Source: Apodospora peruviana
Taxonomy: Eukaryota > Ascomycota > Sordariomycetes > Sordariales > Lasiosphaeriaceae
Length of the DNA: 64,000 nucleotides
Direction: 5' to 3'
NCBI GenBank assembly: GCA_033439685.1
Contig: JAUEDM010000008.1
Location: forward strand, 248,001-312,000
In this document: piece after piece, positions 44,856 through 55,363 of the stretch
How the letters are laid out: every line of letters begins with the position of its first letter
How positions within the stretch are numbered: the stretch's first letter is position 1
Position numbers and translations under genes: made by a program
Notes under the pieces: model-generated
Told to the model about the DNA's origin: nothing
What the model saw: the letters and a program-made list of their open reading frames with translations, nothing else
Databases searched by the model: none

Positions 44856-47699
44856 CTACTTCTCCCCCGAACCCTCCACAGACACGACTTGGACTTGGGT
44901 TCCCACCTTCGTCAGTGCAGCCTTAGCTTTGGCTTGCACAACCAGCAAGCTGGCGTTGACATGCCCATTCCGAATCTCCGTCGCCACCGCCGCTGCAGCA
45001 CCTCCAAGAGCATGCTTCAAGTCCACGGTGTACCCACTCGAGCTCTCAGCCTCCTCAGCTCCCGGAATGGCAGATGGCCGACCCGTCCCAATAACACTTC
45101 GGCCCACCATGACCGTCACAGTCGCACCGCTACCAGTCGTTCCTGCCGGGGCTGTAAGCATCACCTCCAGCACTGAGGTGCTCGAAGCCACCGACGCCAA
45201 CGAATCGATGTAGTTCTTCTCCTCGGCAAACCTCACCCGTTCACCGTGCTTAGCAAGCGCAGTCGCTTTGGTCTTAACAAACTCGTCAAAGCAGCATTTG
45301 TGGTAATCCTCCTCCGCAACCTCATGATGAACTGCATCAGATACCTCGACCACAGTAACCTCGACGTCCTCATTCTGAGCAGCCAGCTGCAGAGCGAGAC
45401 GAACAGCATGCATGTCGTCCTGCGTACCGGTGTACAGAACCCGGATGAAGTGCCCGCCTCTGCTCTCGGCTGAGTACAGTCTCACCATGGGCGGATCGTA
45501 AACATCAGACACGCTAACGCCACAGGCATCCTTGGTCAATTGCCTCGCCAGTCGGGGCTGTGGCTGTTGTGGTGACTTGTCAGACGCAGAGACAGGCTTG
45601 ATCCTCAACACCGACTCGTCCAGGAAGACGGCCACAGCCGAGACCGGTCTTGCCTTCTCAAAGATCTGGGCAGCAAGACCGGCAAATTCGTGGTTATTCG
45701 CCAAGACGTCGAACTTGGACCTTGCGCTGATGACGGAACCGGACGAGATCTCCGAGATGGTACCGGTTTCGCTCCACGGGACGATGATCAAATCACTGCT
45801 GGCCTTGGTGGCTTCTGTTGCCAGTGCATCGGCGAACGAGTCCTCTGGCACGACGGCAATCTGACCCGACACCATGACATCTCGGCCGGCGTTGTTGGCG
45901 CATGTCCCGAGAGCCTTGACGATGGGGTCGTATGCTGCATATTCCTCAATTTCGGACACCGCCATGACGGACGAGTTACGCTCGCTAAGTTCGACGAGGC
46001 GGTAGCCATGCACGCGCAACGGTGCCGGACGCTCCGAGGCCTCTTTACCCGCTGCACCTTCCGATTCAGCGCTGGGCTCAGGGCGGGCGGCCTGTTGCTT
46101 GCCGGCAAAGTGACCGATGATGGATAGCACGCTGGAAAGGCCATCGGCGCGCAGGTAGACAAGCAGCCGTGTGGCCACGTCGGTTGGCCGTTCGTCCTCA
46201 GTGCCATCAGCCGGCATAAGCGGGTTACCGTCCCAGTCAATCTTGCCCTTCTTCCAGAGCTCAAGTTTGCGCTGGTACGACGGCGGATACAGCCAGCTGA
46301 CAAGCGGAGTAGTCGCAAAGGTCGTGATCAGAGCCATGACGACGAACATTGTAAAGGTTCGCGTGCTAAGGATCTTCGCCTGCAAGCCAATGTTGAGCAC
46401 AATCAGCTCGACCAGCCCCTTGCAGGACATGAGGGTGCCAATCGTGAACGACTCGCGCCAGACCAGCCCGTTGGCGCGCGCACCCAATGTCCCACCAGCC
46501 AGTTTGCTGAAGAAAGCCACAAAGATGATGGCAAACACATAACCCCAGGTCTTGCCTGTGTTCAACAAGCCAATGTTGGTGTTGATACCCGACAGAGCAA
46601 AGAAGAGCGGCAAAAAGAGCACCGCGACCAGATCCTCAATCTTCTCCGTCAACTTGATCGCGAATCCGCCCTCGTGCGGACACATCAATCCAATCACAAA
46701 GGCGCCGAAAATGGAGTGCACGCCAATGATGTCGGTGAAGAAGGCGGAAGCCAGCACCATGAAGATGGTCAGAGCGACAATCGACTGGCTGGGTCCGTTC
46801 TCGAGACTGCGCGTGCGGCGCAACACCCACATGAACACGGGCCGAACTCCATACGCGAGGAACAAGCTGTAACCCGCGGCCACAAGAATGATATAGAGCG
46901 CGGTAATGCCGGCGCCGGAATTGACCAGCGTCACGCAGAGGGCCAGCAAGACCCAGCCGACCACGTCGTTGGCGATGCCCGACGTCATGACGATCACGCC
47001 GACGGTGGTGTTGAGCAGCTTGAGCGAGGTCAGGATGCGGCAGAGCACGGGGAAGGCGGTGATGGCTGTGGCCACGCCAACGAACAGCGCAAACAGGCCA
47101 AACGAGATCGGCCTGATACCAGGCTCGTCGGCGAAGTCTTTGTACAGGCCCCAAGCGACCGCCACGCCTAGACCAAAGGGTATGGTCATGTCGAGGCAGG
47201 CAACGCTCGCGGCGATGCGCCAGTTGCTCAGCAGGTAGCCCATGTTGATCTCGAGGCCCACTAGGAAGAGATAGAGCGTTAGGCCGATGTTGGCCGCGAG
47301 CCGGAAGGGGCCCATGCCGTTCGGGGGAAAGATGGTCTCGCTGAAGCCGGGGATGCGCCCGAGGACGGAGGGGCCGAGGAGGATGCCCTACAAATGAATC
47401 GTCAGCTGCTTTGTTCTTCTGCCTACAGCAACTGCAGAGACTTGGGTTGGGTGGCTTACCGCGAGCACCTCGGCAATGACCTTGGGCTCCTTGATCTTGG
47501 ACAGAGGCCAGTAGAGGAGCCGAGTTAGGGAGATGACGATGCTGGCTTGGATGATGAAGAGCACGATCGGGTCGGCAGGGTTGTAGACGGACGGGTTAAG
47601 GCCCTCGAAGATGCCGCCCTGCGACGACACCTTGGTGGAGGTGGAATTGGCGGTCGCCCCAGCCATTGCCGCTGTTGTGGTCGGCGTCGCTGTCGCCAT
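44856..47699 (-). CDS. KHA1: K+/H+ antiporter of the KHA1 type (CPA2)
   Basis: Two exons: 47699-47460 and 47387-44856, with a 72-bp intron; spliced 923 aa. The ATG at 47699 starts a Thr/Ala-rich N-terminus. About twelve hydrophobic segments follow, including the family motif IAEVLAGILLGPSVLGR split by the intron, GLTLYLFLVGLEINM, FALFVGVATAITAFPVL (ion-binding helix), GIANDVVGWVLLALCV (the ND pair of CPA2 transporters) and FFALSGINTNIGLL. The second half (from about residue 470) is cytosolic, with USP-like regulatory segments (VHGYRLVELSERNSSVM). Yeast Kha1 is an endomembrane (Golgi) K+/H+ exchanger that supports pH and cation homeostasis; this protein is of matching length and layout. An internal frame over 46636-47154 is a shadow. 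Confidence 0.93.
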
Positions 47700-48727
47700 G
47701 GTACCTGCTGCCGCTGGCGGTGGATCGGTAGGAGGAAGAATACGAAGAGAAGAGAGAATCCGGCAACTGGACAATCCCCCCTATCTGTACCTGTCTGGAG
47801 TGTTTATGTGGACAGACAAAGACGTCCAGTCCCGGGGCGGTCAGGGACCTTTGTCATCTCCAGGAGCGGCTCGGCTCGGGCCAAGAGGGGCATGGCGGCA
47901 AGTGGAGGAGGGGTATCGCCCGTATCTCAGAGGCATGGCGATAACGATGTGAGAGGCTGGTGGTCAGCTGCCTGACGCCGTGAAGCTGCGGGCTTGAGGT
48001 GAAGAAGGGTCCGACCAGGGAGACCTGTCGAGGATGCGAATTGGCTGGTGGTGAAGCTGGTAAGGAGCTTGGTCAGAACGAGGTTAGCGTGTCAGCAGCT
48101 ACCCCGGGCCCCTGACCCGGGGCAGACCTTCCGAGCTTGGGGCCGTTGTCTGGACCGGTCCACGCACGGTCCTTTGACAGGGATGCAATCACGCAAGACC
48201 TGCCAACCACTGCCTGCCGTAAACGACAAGTTAACAACTGCACTTGCTTTTCATCGACAAACGCAAGCATAGCAGCTCGTGGACCATATCTTGTTATTGG
48301 ATACGCCGTGTGTCTTCTCCTGCTTTGCAGACGTTTAGGTGGTATTGGCTATTAGCCATGTCGAGGCTCAGGTGCCCAGTCTTGATCGCCTTCTTTTATG
48401 CCTGTCGGGCTTGTTGTCTGGACTCTTGCCATGAGTGCAATTACGACTGTATACACATTTAAAATCATTCCAGATACAAATTATACATACGGGTAATTAT
48501 CTATTAAGCCTACCAAGTGTGAAGAGAGGTAGAGGCCGGCATGTCCGCTTCAGAAGCATACACTACATGTCATTGAGTGACATTCTGCTTCTCCAAAGGC
48601 ATATCTCTTTATCTTAGGCAGCAACTACTAGGCATTCGAAAGTCATAGATAAGTAAATAGGTAGGTAGATTGAGAAAGAAATGAATTGTAGAAGGCAACG
48701 TGAGGAGAGACTGTAAAAAAGGGCAAC
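47700..48727. other. intergenic, target area of the retrotransposon
   Basis: Promoter of the antiporter gene (5' side near 47700-48100, GC-rich) and then AT-rich sequence up to the chromovirus insertion. No gene seen. Confidence 0.5.
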
Positions 48728-48732
48728 CTAAA
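48728..48732. repeat. left target-site duplication of the chromovirus
   Basis: ctaaa, identical to 54862-54866. Confidence 0.85.
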
Positions 48733-48994
48733 TGTGAGGACCAAGCCCTCCCAGACCCTTGTTTCATGCCTCCCAGCCGCCCCGCAGAGCTATCGTTGGG
48801 AACGGTGTGGAGACTCAGCCACTAGGACCAATCAGGAGCAACGAAGGTCAAGGGGTCCCACCCCACGATGAAGCTTGTCGCGCTTCGCGCTCCAAGGATT
48901 GTTCTTTTCTTCCCTTTCCTCTGCAGTTTAGAATCTTCGTTGATAGCGCCCAATTGATGAGTTCGTCCATCGATCCTTGATGACGGCCGTGACA
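48733..48994 (+). repeat. 5' LTR of the chromovirus
   Basis: 262 bp, TG...CA ends, identical by eye to 54600-54861. A C/T-rich block precedes gcagtttagaat at 48923-48934, the probable start of the R region. Confidence 0.9.
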
Positions 48995-48996
48995 CT

Positions 48997-49008
48997 ATTC
49001 TAAACTGC
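48997..49008 (+). promoter_or_regulatory. self-priming primer-binding site
   Basis: attctaaactgc, two bases after the LTR, is the exact reverse complement of gcagtttagaat at 48923-48934 inside the LTR. This is the Tf1-type arrangement, where the 5' end of the RNA folds back to prime reverse transcription, rather than tRNA priming. Confidence 0.7.
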
Positions 49009-49125
49009 CATTTCATCGCTCGCCAGCGATTAATAAATACGCGAAACCCCAACCAAACCCACCCACTACGTCGGCTGTGCACGACGAAAAACTAGGCCAC
49101 AGAACCCAACCACGCGAGGACGTCG

Positions 49126-50640
49126 ATGCCGCCCAAGAAAGATCACGGCCCGCCGACACGCCAGTCCTCCCGCCTAACAGCAAAGAAGTCAGCAGAACTC
49201 AGCGAGACGGCTTCCGGCGAAACAACCCCCAGTCCCGAACAGTCGGGAGTAGAAGAGGAGATTACCGCCGCCCCAGTGAGCACAGAGCCAGAAGAGCCCA
49301 CTCCTACCCACCGCAACCCAGAGCCAGACGAGCCCGTTGCCAGCATTGAAGCAAAAGAGTCGGAAGGATACAACTCCGCTACCGAAAACCAAGATCAACA
49401 AGACCAAACAATGAGGGATCTGTCTCGAACCACAAGCCCTACCCAGCCGCAACAGGCAGGAACAATGGCTCTTGACAACAGCGACAACGGCAATCAGCTG
49501 CAAGCAATCCTTGATCGTCTTGCCCAGCTGGAGAACCAGAACAAGGCCGAGCGTGCCCGTAACGCTCAACTCGAGACCCGCCTCCAGGCTGCCATAAACG
49601 ACCGCAACCCCCAATACGAGAACAACCGCCAAGCCCGTGGCGTTACCCCGATGAACAGTGCCTTTGGAGGCTCCAACTTCAAACCCACCGGTTTTGCAGC
49701 TCTTGAAGCCTTCAAGCCTTTTGGCAAAGACCAAAACGCTGAGAACCCAACCTTCAACGAGAAATCTAAGAAGTTAGGCATCAATCCAGGCCTGTTCAGC
49801 GGCGACAAGAGCAAGTTTGACAAGTGGATTATCAAAGTAGCCGACCTGTTCAGCGAAGACAAGAGCACGTACCGTACCGAACGGAGCCGCATGGCCGTCC
49901 TCAACTCACTTACGGAAGACTGCGCCAACGACCTGTTAGAAAGTCGATACCGGTCAACAGAGACGCCCTTTGCAAGTGCCGCAGAAATGGTGGCAGCTCT
50001 CCAAGCTGTCTACCATGATCGCAACCAGGCGTCCAAAGCCCGTGAAGAGCTTCGTGGCCTCAGGTATAACCCTAAGGACAAGAGTATGGACATCCACCAG
50101 TTCATTGGCAAAGTCAACAGTCTCGCAGACAAAGCCAACATCCCTAAGTCTGATCGCAAGACTACCCTCTACGAGCATATCCCTGCCAACATCAATCCTG
50201 AACTCTTCGATGCCTCAGAAGACCCGGGCATATCCTACGAGACCTTCGTCATTAAAGTAGCCAACTCTGCCCTCGCAAAGCAACGTGCATATGAGGAGGC
50301 CCAGGAGCACAAACGCCAGAACAGGGATCATTCGCCTCCAGAGCGACGCTCTCAGCGGAGGAGTCCTTCTTACCGCACTAAACGTCACGAATACAAGGAG
50401 GTTCAAGTCGAGCCTCGTCCTCGTGTTGACAAGACCCCTATCTCGGACGAAGCTAAGGAAGCCTTGAAGGACGCTGGATCGTGTTTCCTCTGCAAGAAAG
50501 CGGGACATATTTCTCGCCAGTGCCCCGAGAGGAAAAACATCGCCAACATAGTCTACAGCCTCGACAAGGAAGATGCCAAGGCCACCAACGACCATAGCCA
50601 CTCGTCAGACAACTCATCAAGCGACTCGGAAAACAGCTAG
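49126..50640 (+). CDS. retrotransposon Gag
   Basis: Intact 504-aa frame from the ATG at 49126 to TAG at 50638. A charged, low-complexity N-terminus leads to the helical capsid-like region (about residues 210-390). The C-terminal CCHC zinc knuckle CFLCKKAGHISRQC (spacing CX2CX4HX4C, about residues 453-466) is typical of Ty3 Gag for RNA packaging. A Ser/Asp-rich tail overlaps the start of the pol frame. Gag would assemble the virus-like particle in the cytoplasm. Confidence 0.93.
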   Translation: MPPKKDHGPPTRQSSRLTAKKSAELSETASGETTPSPEQSGVEEEITAAPVSTEPEEPTPTHRNPEPDEPVASIEAKESEGYNSATENQDQQDQTMRDLSRTTSPTQPQQAGTMALDNSDNGNQLQAILDRLAQLENQNKAERARNAQLETRLQAAINDRNPQYENNRQARGVTPMNSAFGGSNFKPTGFAALEAFKPFGKDQNAENPTFNEKSKKLGINPGLFSGDKSKFDKWIIKVADLFSEDKSTYRTERSRMAVLNSLTEDCANDLLESRYRSTETPFASAAEMVAALQAVYHDRNQASKAREELRGLRYNPKDKSMDIHQFIGKVNSLADKANIPKSDRKTTLYEHIPANINPELFDASEDPGISYETFVIKVANSALAKQRAYEEAQEHKRQNRDHSPPERRSQRRSPSYRTKRHEYKEVQVEPRPRVDKTPISDEAKEALKDAGSCFLCKKAGHISRQCPERKNIANIVYSLDKEDAKATNDHSHSSDNSSSDSENS

Positions 50641-53600
50641 GACTGCCGAAAGTCTCCTCGGCAGTCTATGTACCGCAGATAGCTAAAGTCGGTAGATCAC
50701 CTAAATCAAACTCATTCACCACTCCGATCAAGTTGCTGGTGGACGGAATTGGTCTTAAGACGCAAGCTCTCTGTGATACTGGAGCAGATATTTCCCTCTC
50801 GATGACGCCCAGAATGGCTCAGAAGATGGTTGAACGCGTAGGAGCTAAGAAAGAAAAGCTCGAGAAGCCGTTAATGCTCAACGACTTTAACGGAGTGTCG
50901 GCTGCTCAAGCGACTCACCAAATACGAGTTACTCTCGAGATTGATGGACGACTATTTCCCCGTCAGAAATTCATCATCATTCCTACAGCTAACGACGTCT
51001 TTATTGGTCAAGACTGGCTAACTAAACAAAACGTCTGGATACACCCCGCCTCTCGGCAATTCTTGTGGCCAGATGACAAACCCGCAATGGCACAGTTTTC
51101 CCGATCTATAGCAGTCCAACACACGACGCCGCCTCCCGACATGAAAGCTCAAGCCGACTTAGTGCGACGAGATCGCCTAATAGCAAAAGACGACCGCAAG
51201 ATAAGAGTGCAGCGCATCCTTCAAAGGTCATGGAGGACTGTTGAACCCACGATTACCCAGGTAACCCCAGGGCCGCCAACTCAAGAGGAAGAGCATGCCC
51301 AGACAGTCAACATCGCGGCCCTAAAGGTCCAACTTGAAGAAGATCCCCGCCAACGGAGATGGGCTCGTCAGGCTATGCCCGATACTCCCATCCCGCTGAA
51401 GGCAATGTCTGTGGATCCAGAATGGAAGACTCATGACGGCCAACCGATCCCATTCCCTGCTGGAGAGGATCCCGAGCATATTGCTCGTGTCCGGAGCAAG
51501 CTTCCCCAAGAGCTGGCTCACCTGGAAGGCTTTTTCTCTAGAAAGGCTTCTACCGAACTCCCTCCTAGCCGGCAGGGTTTCGACGTAAAACTGGAACTGG
51601 AGCACCCTCTAGAAGGCAAACCCAAGTCGTTCTACACTCCGGCTCACCTCCTGCCATTGGAGAAAGAAACAGTGGATGAGCTCCTGAGAATCGACTTTAT
51701 CGAGCCTTGCATGGAAGAGACCGCTGCTTCAATACTCTTTGTACCAAAGAAGGGCACCGACGAGCGACGATTCTGTGTCGACTACCGATGGGTGAACAAA
51801 TTCCTTAAGGGACGTCAGTTCCTGGCCCCGGACATCCAAGGCACTTTGACCAATTGTCGGGACGCGAGACGTCTTACCAAGATCGACATCATCCGCGCCT
51901 TTAATCGACTGCTGGTTCATGCCGACTCTCGCTTTCTGACAGCTTTCAAGACCCGGCAAGGGACATTCCAGTGGAAAGTCTTACCCTTTGGACTCAAGGT
52001 TGGACCCGCCTGGTGGCAAGCCTTCATCAATGCCCAACTGAACGAGTTGCTCGACCGTTTCGCCAGCGCTTATGCCGACGATGTCCTCATCTATACTAAA
52101 GAGAACGAACCTCATTTCGTTCAAGTCGAAGAAGCTATTTACCGGTTGCATAAAGCCGGCTTACAGGGAGACATTAAGAAGTCTAGCTTCGACGTCACGG
52201 TAATTGACTACCTAGGGATGATTCTGGAAGCCGGTAAGGGTGTTAGCATAGACCCGGCTAAGATCGAGGCTATACTCGCGTGGAAATTCGAGGACCTGGC
52301 GTCTGTCCGCGCTGTGAAGTCTTTCCTAGGGCTTTGCAACTATGTTAGGGTCTTCTGTCACCATGCCAGCCATACCGCCGAGCCGCTCCAGCGCCTTCTG
52401 AAGAAAGATGTCGACTTTATAATGGGACCCGAGCAAGAGCAAGCTTTCGAACAGCTTAAAAAGCTAGCCACAACAGCCCCTGTACTGGCCTTCTTCGTGC
52501 CCGGCCGCCCCACCCGAGTAGAGACAGACTCCTCACGGAACGCCACCGCAGGCGTAATCATGCAACAACAAACTGATGGAACTTGGAGACCTGTCGGCTA
52601 CTCCTCAAAGACCATGACTCCAGCGGAGAGGGCTTACCCGATCCAAGACCAGGAGATGCTCGCTGTGGTCAATACCCTGAGAGACAACGAACCTCTTCTC
52701 CTTGGACAGCAGTTCTTTGTGGTAACTGACCATAAGGCACTAATCTATTGGTCTACCAAACGCCTACTATCTACTCGTCAAGTCCGATGGTCCGACTTTC
52801 TAGGACAGTTCGACATTACTTTCCAGTACCGCCCTGGTCAAGAGAATGTAGTAGCCGATGCCCTCTCCCGCAAGACGGTGGACTCTCCCACTGTTAAGGC
52901 CCGAGAGCAAGAGGACAGGACCTTCTCGCTTATCCCCGCCGAGCGTATACAACCCGTAATGGCCGCTATGTCTCTGGCTGCACCAGAGGATATCCCAAAA
53001 GGCGCCGACTTGGTAGACTTGATCAAAGCAGAGAACGAAAAGCAGAATCTGGGCCTGTACGAAGACCGCTTTGTAGTCCCAGAGACTACCTTGGACGGGA
53101 CCATCTACCTACGGACAGCCTTGATTAAGGAAGCGCATGAGCCTCCGATCTATGCCCATCAGGGTCAGAACAAAACCATCGAGTTTCTCAAGCAAGAGTA
53201 CTGGTGGGATGGTCTTCGGCGGGATGTCAAGAGATATATCAAGAACTGCCGAAATTGTCAGAGGAACAAGACGCGCCACGACAAGACGCCCGGCCTCCTA
53301 CACCCGCTGGATATCCCAAATGAGGTCTGGAATCAAGTAGTGGTAGATGGTAAGGACATGCCAAAGGACCGCCGAGGATATGACTATGTCTGGGTTTTTA
53401 TCTGCAAGTTTAGCAGGCTGATGGCCACCCTCCCTGGCCGGAAAAACGACACGGCACCAGATCTCGCCCGCCGGTACTACCACAGCATGTATCGCTTCTG
53501 GGGTGTCCCAACTCTGTGGATCAGCGACAATGCAGGCCCGTTTATCTCCGAATTCCTCGAGACCATCAACAAGCTAACCGGGACCAAGCACCGTCACAGC

Positions 53601-54539
53601 AGCTCACGTCACCCTCAAACCCAAGGGGCTGTTGAAATCACTAATGCCGATCTGGACCAGAGACTGAGGCCTTACCTGACCAAGTATCAAGACACATGGA
53701 GCGAGCACATTCCCGCACTGGACTTCGCTCATAATGCGTCATGGCACTCCAGTATCGGGATGGCCCCGTTGCAAGTAACTCTGGGCTCGAAACCAAGGAA
53801 CCCGCTATCTGCCCGTCTGCCAGAGGCGAATATTGCAACAGACCAAGAGAAGAAAGCTCTAAAATTGATCATCCAGACCAAAACGGTCCAGGACATCGCT
53901 CGCCAAAACGCTCTCGCCGCTCAGACCCGCCAAGCGGAACAGGCGAACAAGAAGCGCCGCCCTGTGGACTTCGGAGTGGGAGATTTCGTCTACGTTAGCA
54001 AGAAAGGCATGAAAACCGAGGCTTCCAGCACCAAGTTGGACTCACAATGGGCTGGACCTTGGCTTATTGTAGAAGAGCGTGGATATAGCTTTGTGTTGGA
54101 TACACCGCCTTATGTGAAGGGGACTAAACTCTTCCATGCTGACCGCCTGAGGAAAGCTGCAATCGATCCCTTGCCACAACAGTCGAGCGAGCCAGAACCC
54201 CCAGAGCAAATCAATGGAGAACCGGAATGGGAGGTCGAGAGAGTCAATACCTCCCGACTGTTCGGTCAACGCAAGACACTGCAATACCAGGTCACCTGGA
54301 GAGGCCACGATCCAGACGACGAGTGGTACCCAGCAGAGAACTTCAAAAACGCTGCGACCACACTCGATGGGTTCCATCGAGAATATCCCGAAGCTGCGGG
54401 ACCACCAGTTAGGCTGCAGGACTGGATTCGTGCTGCAGCTGAAGACAACTATCCCGAGGACCATGAGGATGACAACAAAGCCGAGCACAACGGCTATGGA
54501 GCAAGGACGAAGAGGAAGACCGCCAAAAGGCACAAGTAA
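50598..54539 (+). CDS. retrotransposon Pol (protease, RT, RNase H, integrase, chromodomain)
   Basis: Open frame without a usable early ATG, overlapping the end of gag by 43 bp in the -1 frame. Pol therefore probably arises as a Gag-Pol fusion by -1 frameshifting (a possible site is ggaaaac at 50628-50634, imperfect). Numbering from 50598: protease DTGA near residue 60; RT with FVPKKGTDERRFCVDY and the YADD box near 492; RNase H VETDSSRNATAG near 643; integrase HHCC finger (HQGQNK to CRNC) near 854-888; DD35E triad with VVVDGK, ISDNAG and AVEITN near 917, 977 and 1013, with 35 residues between the last Asp and Glu. The C-terminus (about 1208-1268) is a chromodomain: EWEVERV, QYQVTWRGHDPDDEWYPAEN. 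All catalytic residues I checked are present. Confidence 0.93.
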   Translation, partial: PLVRQLIKRLGKQLGLPKVSSAVYVPQIAKVGRSPKSNSFTTPIKLLVDGIGLKTQALCDTGADISLSMTPRMAQKMVERVGAKKEKLEKPLMLNDFNGVSAAQATHQIRVTLEIDGRLFPRQKFIIIPTANDVFIGQDWLTKQNVWIHPASRQFLWPDDKPAMAQFSRSIAVQHTTPPPDMKAQADLVRRDRLIAKDDRKIRVQRILQRSWRTVEPTITQVTPGPPTQEEEHAQTVNIAALKVQLEEDPRQRRWARQAMPDTPIPLKAMSVDPEWKTHDGQPIPFPAGEDPEHIARVRSKLPQELAHLEGFFSRKASTELPPSRQGFDVKLELEHPLEGKPKSFYTPAHLLPLEKETVDELLRIDFIEPCMEETAASILFVPKKGTDERRFCVDYRWVNKFLKGRQFLAPDIQGTLTNCRDARRLTKIDIIRAFNRLLVHADSRFLTAFKTRQGTFQWKVLPFGLKVGPAWWQAFINAQLNELLDRFASAYADDVLIYTKENEPHFVQVEEAIYRLHKAGLQGDIKKSSFDVTVIDYLGMILEAGKGVSIDPAKIEAILAWKFEDLASVRAVKSFLGLCNYVRVFCHHASHTAEPLQRLLKKDVDFIMGPEQEQAFEQLKKLATTAPVLAFFVPGRPTRVETDSSRNATAGVIMQQQTDGTWRPVGYSSKTMTPAERAYPIQDQEMLAVVNTLRDNEPLLLGQQFFVVTDHKALIYWSTKRLLSTRQVRWSDFLGQFDITFQYRPGQENVVADALSRKTVDSPTVKAREQEDRTFSLIPAERIQPVMAAMSLAAPEDIPKGADLVDLIKAENEKQNLGLYEDRFVVPETTLDGTIYLRTALIKEAHEPPIYAHQGQNKTIEFLKQEYWWDGLRRDVKRYIKNCRNCQRNKTRHDKTPGLLHPLDIPNEVWNQVVVDGKDMPKDRRGYDYVWVFICKFSRLMATLPGRKNDTAPDLARRYYHSMYRFWGVPTLWISDNAGPFISEFLETINKLTGTKHRHSSSRHPQTQGAVEITNADLDQRLRPYLTKYQDTWSEHIPALDFAHNASWHSSIGMAPLQVTLGSKPRNPLSARLPEANIATDQEKKALKLIIQTKTVQDIARQNALAAQTRQAEQANKKRRPVDFGVGDFVYVSKKGMKTEASSTKLDSQWAGPWLIVEERGYSFVLDTPPYVKGTKLFHADRLRKAAIDPLPQQSSEPEPPEQINGEPEWEVERVNTSRLFGQRKTLQYQVTWRGHDPDDEWYPAENFKNAATTLDGFHREYPEAAGPPVRLQDWIRAAAEDNYPEDHEDDNKAEHNGYGARTKRKTAKRHK

Positions 54540-54587
54540 CCCTTACATTCAAAAAGCCTACGACGGCCGCCAAAGCCGTCGCGGCTT

Positions 54588-54599
54588 GGAGGGGGATAG
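54588..54599 (+). promoter_or_regulatory. polypurine tract
   Basis: ggagggggatag immediately upstream of the 3' LTR, the primer for plus-strand synthesis in LTR elements. Confidence 0.7.
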
Positions 54600-54861
54600 T
54601 GTGAGGACCAAGCCCTCCCAGACCCTTGTTTCATGCCTCCCAGCCGCCCCGCAGAGCTATCGTTGGGAACGGTGTGGAGACTCAGCCACTAGGACCAATC
54701 AGGAGCAACGAAGGTCAAGGGGTCCCACCCCACGATGAAGCTTGTCGCGCTTCGCGCTCCAAGGATTGTTCTTTTCTTCCCTTTCCTCTGCAGTTTAGAA
54801 TCTTCGTTGATAGCGCCCAATTGATGAGTTCGTCCATCGATCCTTGATGACGGCCGTGACA
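54600..54861 (+). repeat. 3' LTR of the chromovirus
   Basis: 262 bp, identical by eye to the 5' LTR. Confidence 0.9.
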
Positions 54862-54866
54862 CTAAA
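54862..54866. repeat. right target-site duplication of the chromovirus
   Basis: ctaaa, identical to 48728-48732. Confidence 0.85.
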
Positions 54867-54902
54867 TACACTGGTAAAAAACATCGTAAAGAACCTCCCC
54901 GA

Positions 54903-54910
54903 ATCAAACA
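54903..54910. repeat. left target-site duplication of the hAT element
   Basis: atcaaaca, identical to 57105-57112; 8 bp is the hAT standard. Confidence 0.85.
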
Positions 54911-54984
54911 CAGAGTTGGAAATCGATTGTATCGATCGATTTCCGAGCCATGATCGATCGAGTTATATCGATCGTCACTATTAA

Positions 54985-55100
54985 TTGATTGATATCGATC
55001 GATTAGCTCTCTCAGTCAATCAATATCGATCGATTAGCCCTCTTAGTCAATCAATATCGATCGATTAGCCCTCTCAGTCAATCGATATCGATTGATCAAC
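54985..55100. repeat. 31-bp tandem repeats in the hAT subterminal region
   Basis: The unit cgatcgattagccctct followed by -agtcaatcaatat is repeated about 3.5 times. Confidence 0.75.
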
Positions 55101-55363
55101 TATTTGAAGTTGAATCAATCGACGATCGATTCGATCAAACGATAGTTGTCACGCGGGAAATCATATGATCATAAAATATATACAAACTCACTGTAGTAGT
55201 CACTTTCCCTTTGGAGAAAAATCCAATCCATATCTTTTTACTCTTCTTACACTAGCCCCCATTGTCCTCATTCACGGTGATCCTGCCTACCAGTCAAAGG
55301 ACTTGCCTCCAATTGTCCCCTTCAAGGAGACCAAGAGGAAGAGCTGGCTTATAAATGCCAGCT

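Larger units (their letters stand above)
48733..54861 (+). mobile_element. complete Ty3/gypsy chromovirus LTR retrotransposon
   Basis: The 6.1-kb element has two LTRs of 262 bp (TGTGAGG...GTGACA) that appear identical base for base, a 5-bp duplication ctaaa, a self-complementary primer site, intact gag and pol frames, a polypurine tract and a C-terminal chromodomain. The pol order (protease, RT, RNase H, integrase, chromodomain) places it in the chromovirus branch, as in Tf1/sushi and other fungal elements. Nothing is visibly broken, so it may be autonomous. Identical LTRs imply recent insertion. A solo copy of the same LTR lies at 57699-57960. Confidence 0.95.

Noticed and set aside
48759..48980. 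73-aa frame repeated at 48759, 54626 and 57934 (inverse)
   Set aside because: It recurs only because it lies in the three LTR copies; it is not a gene.
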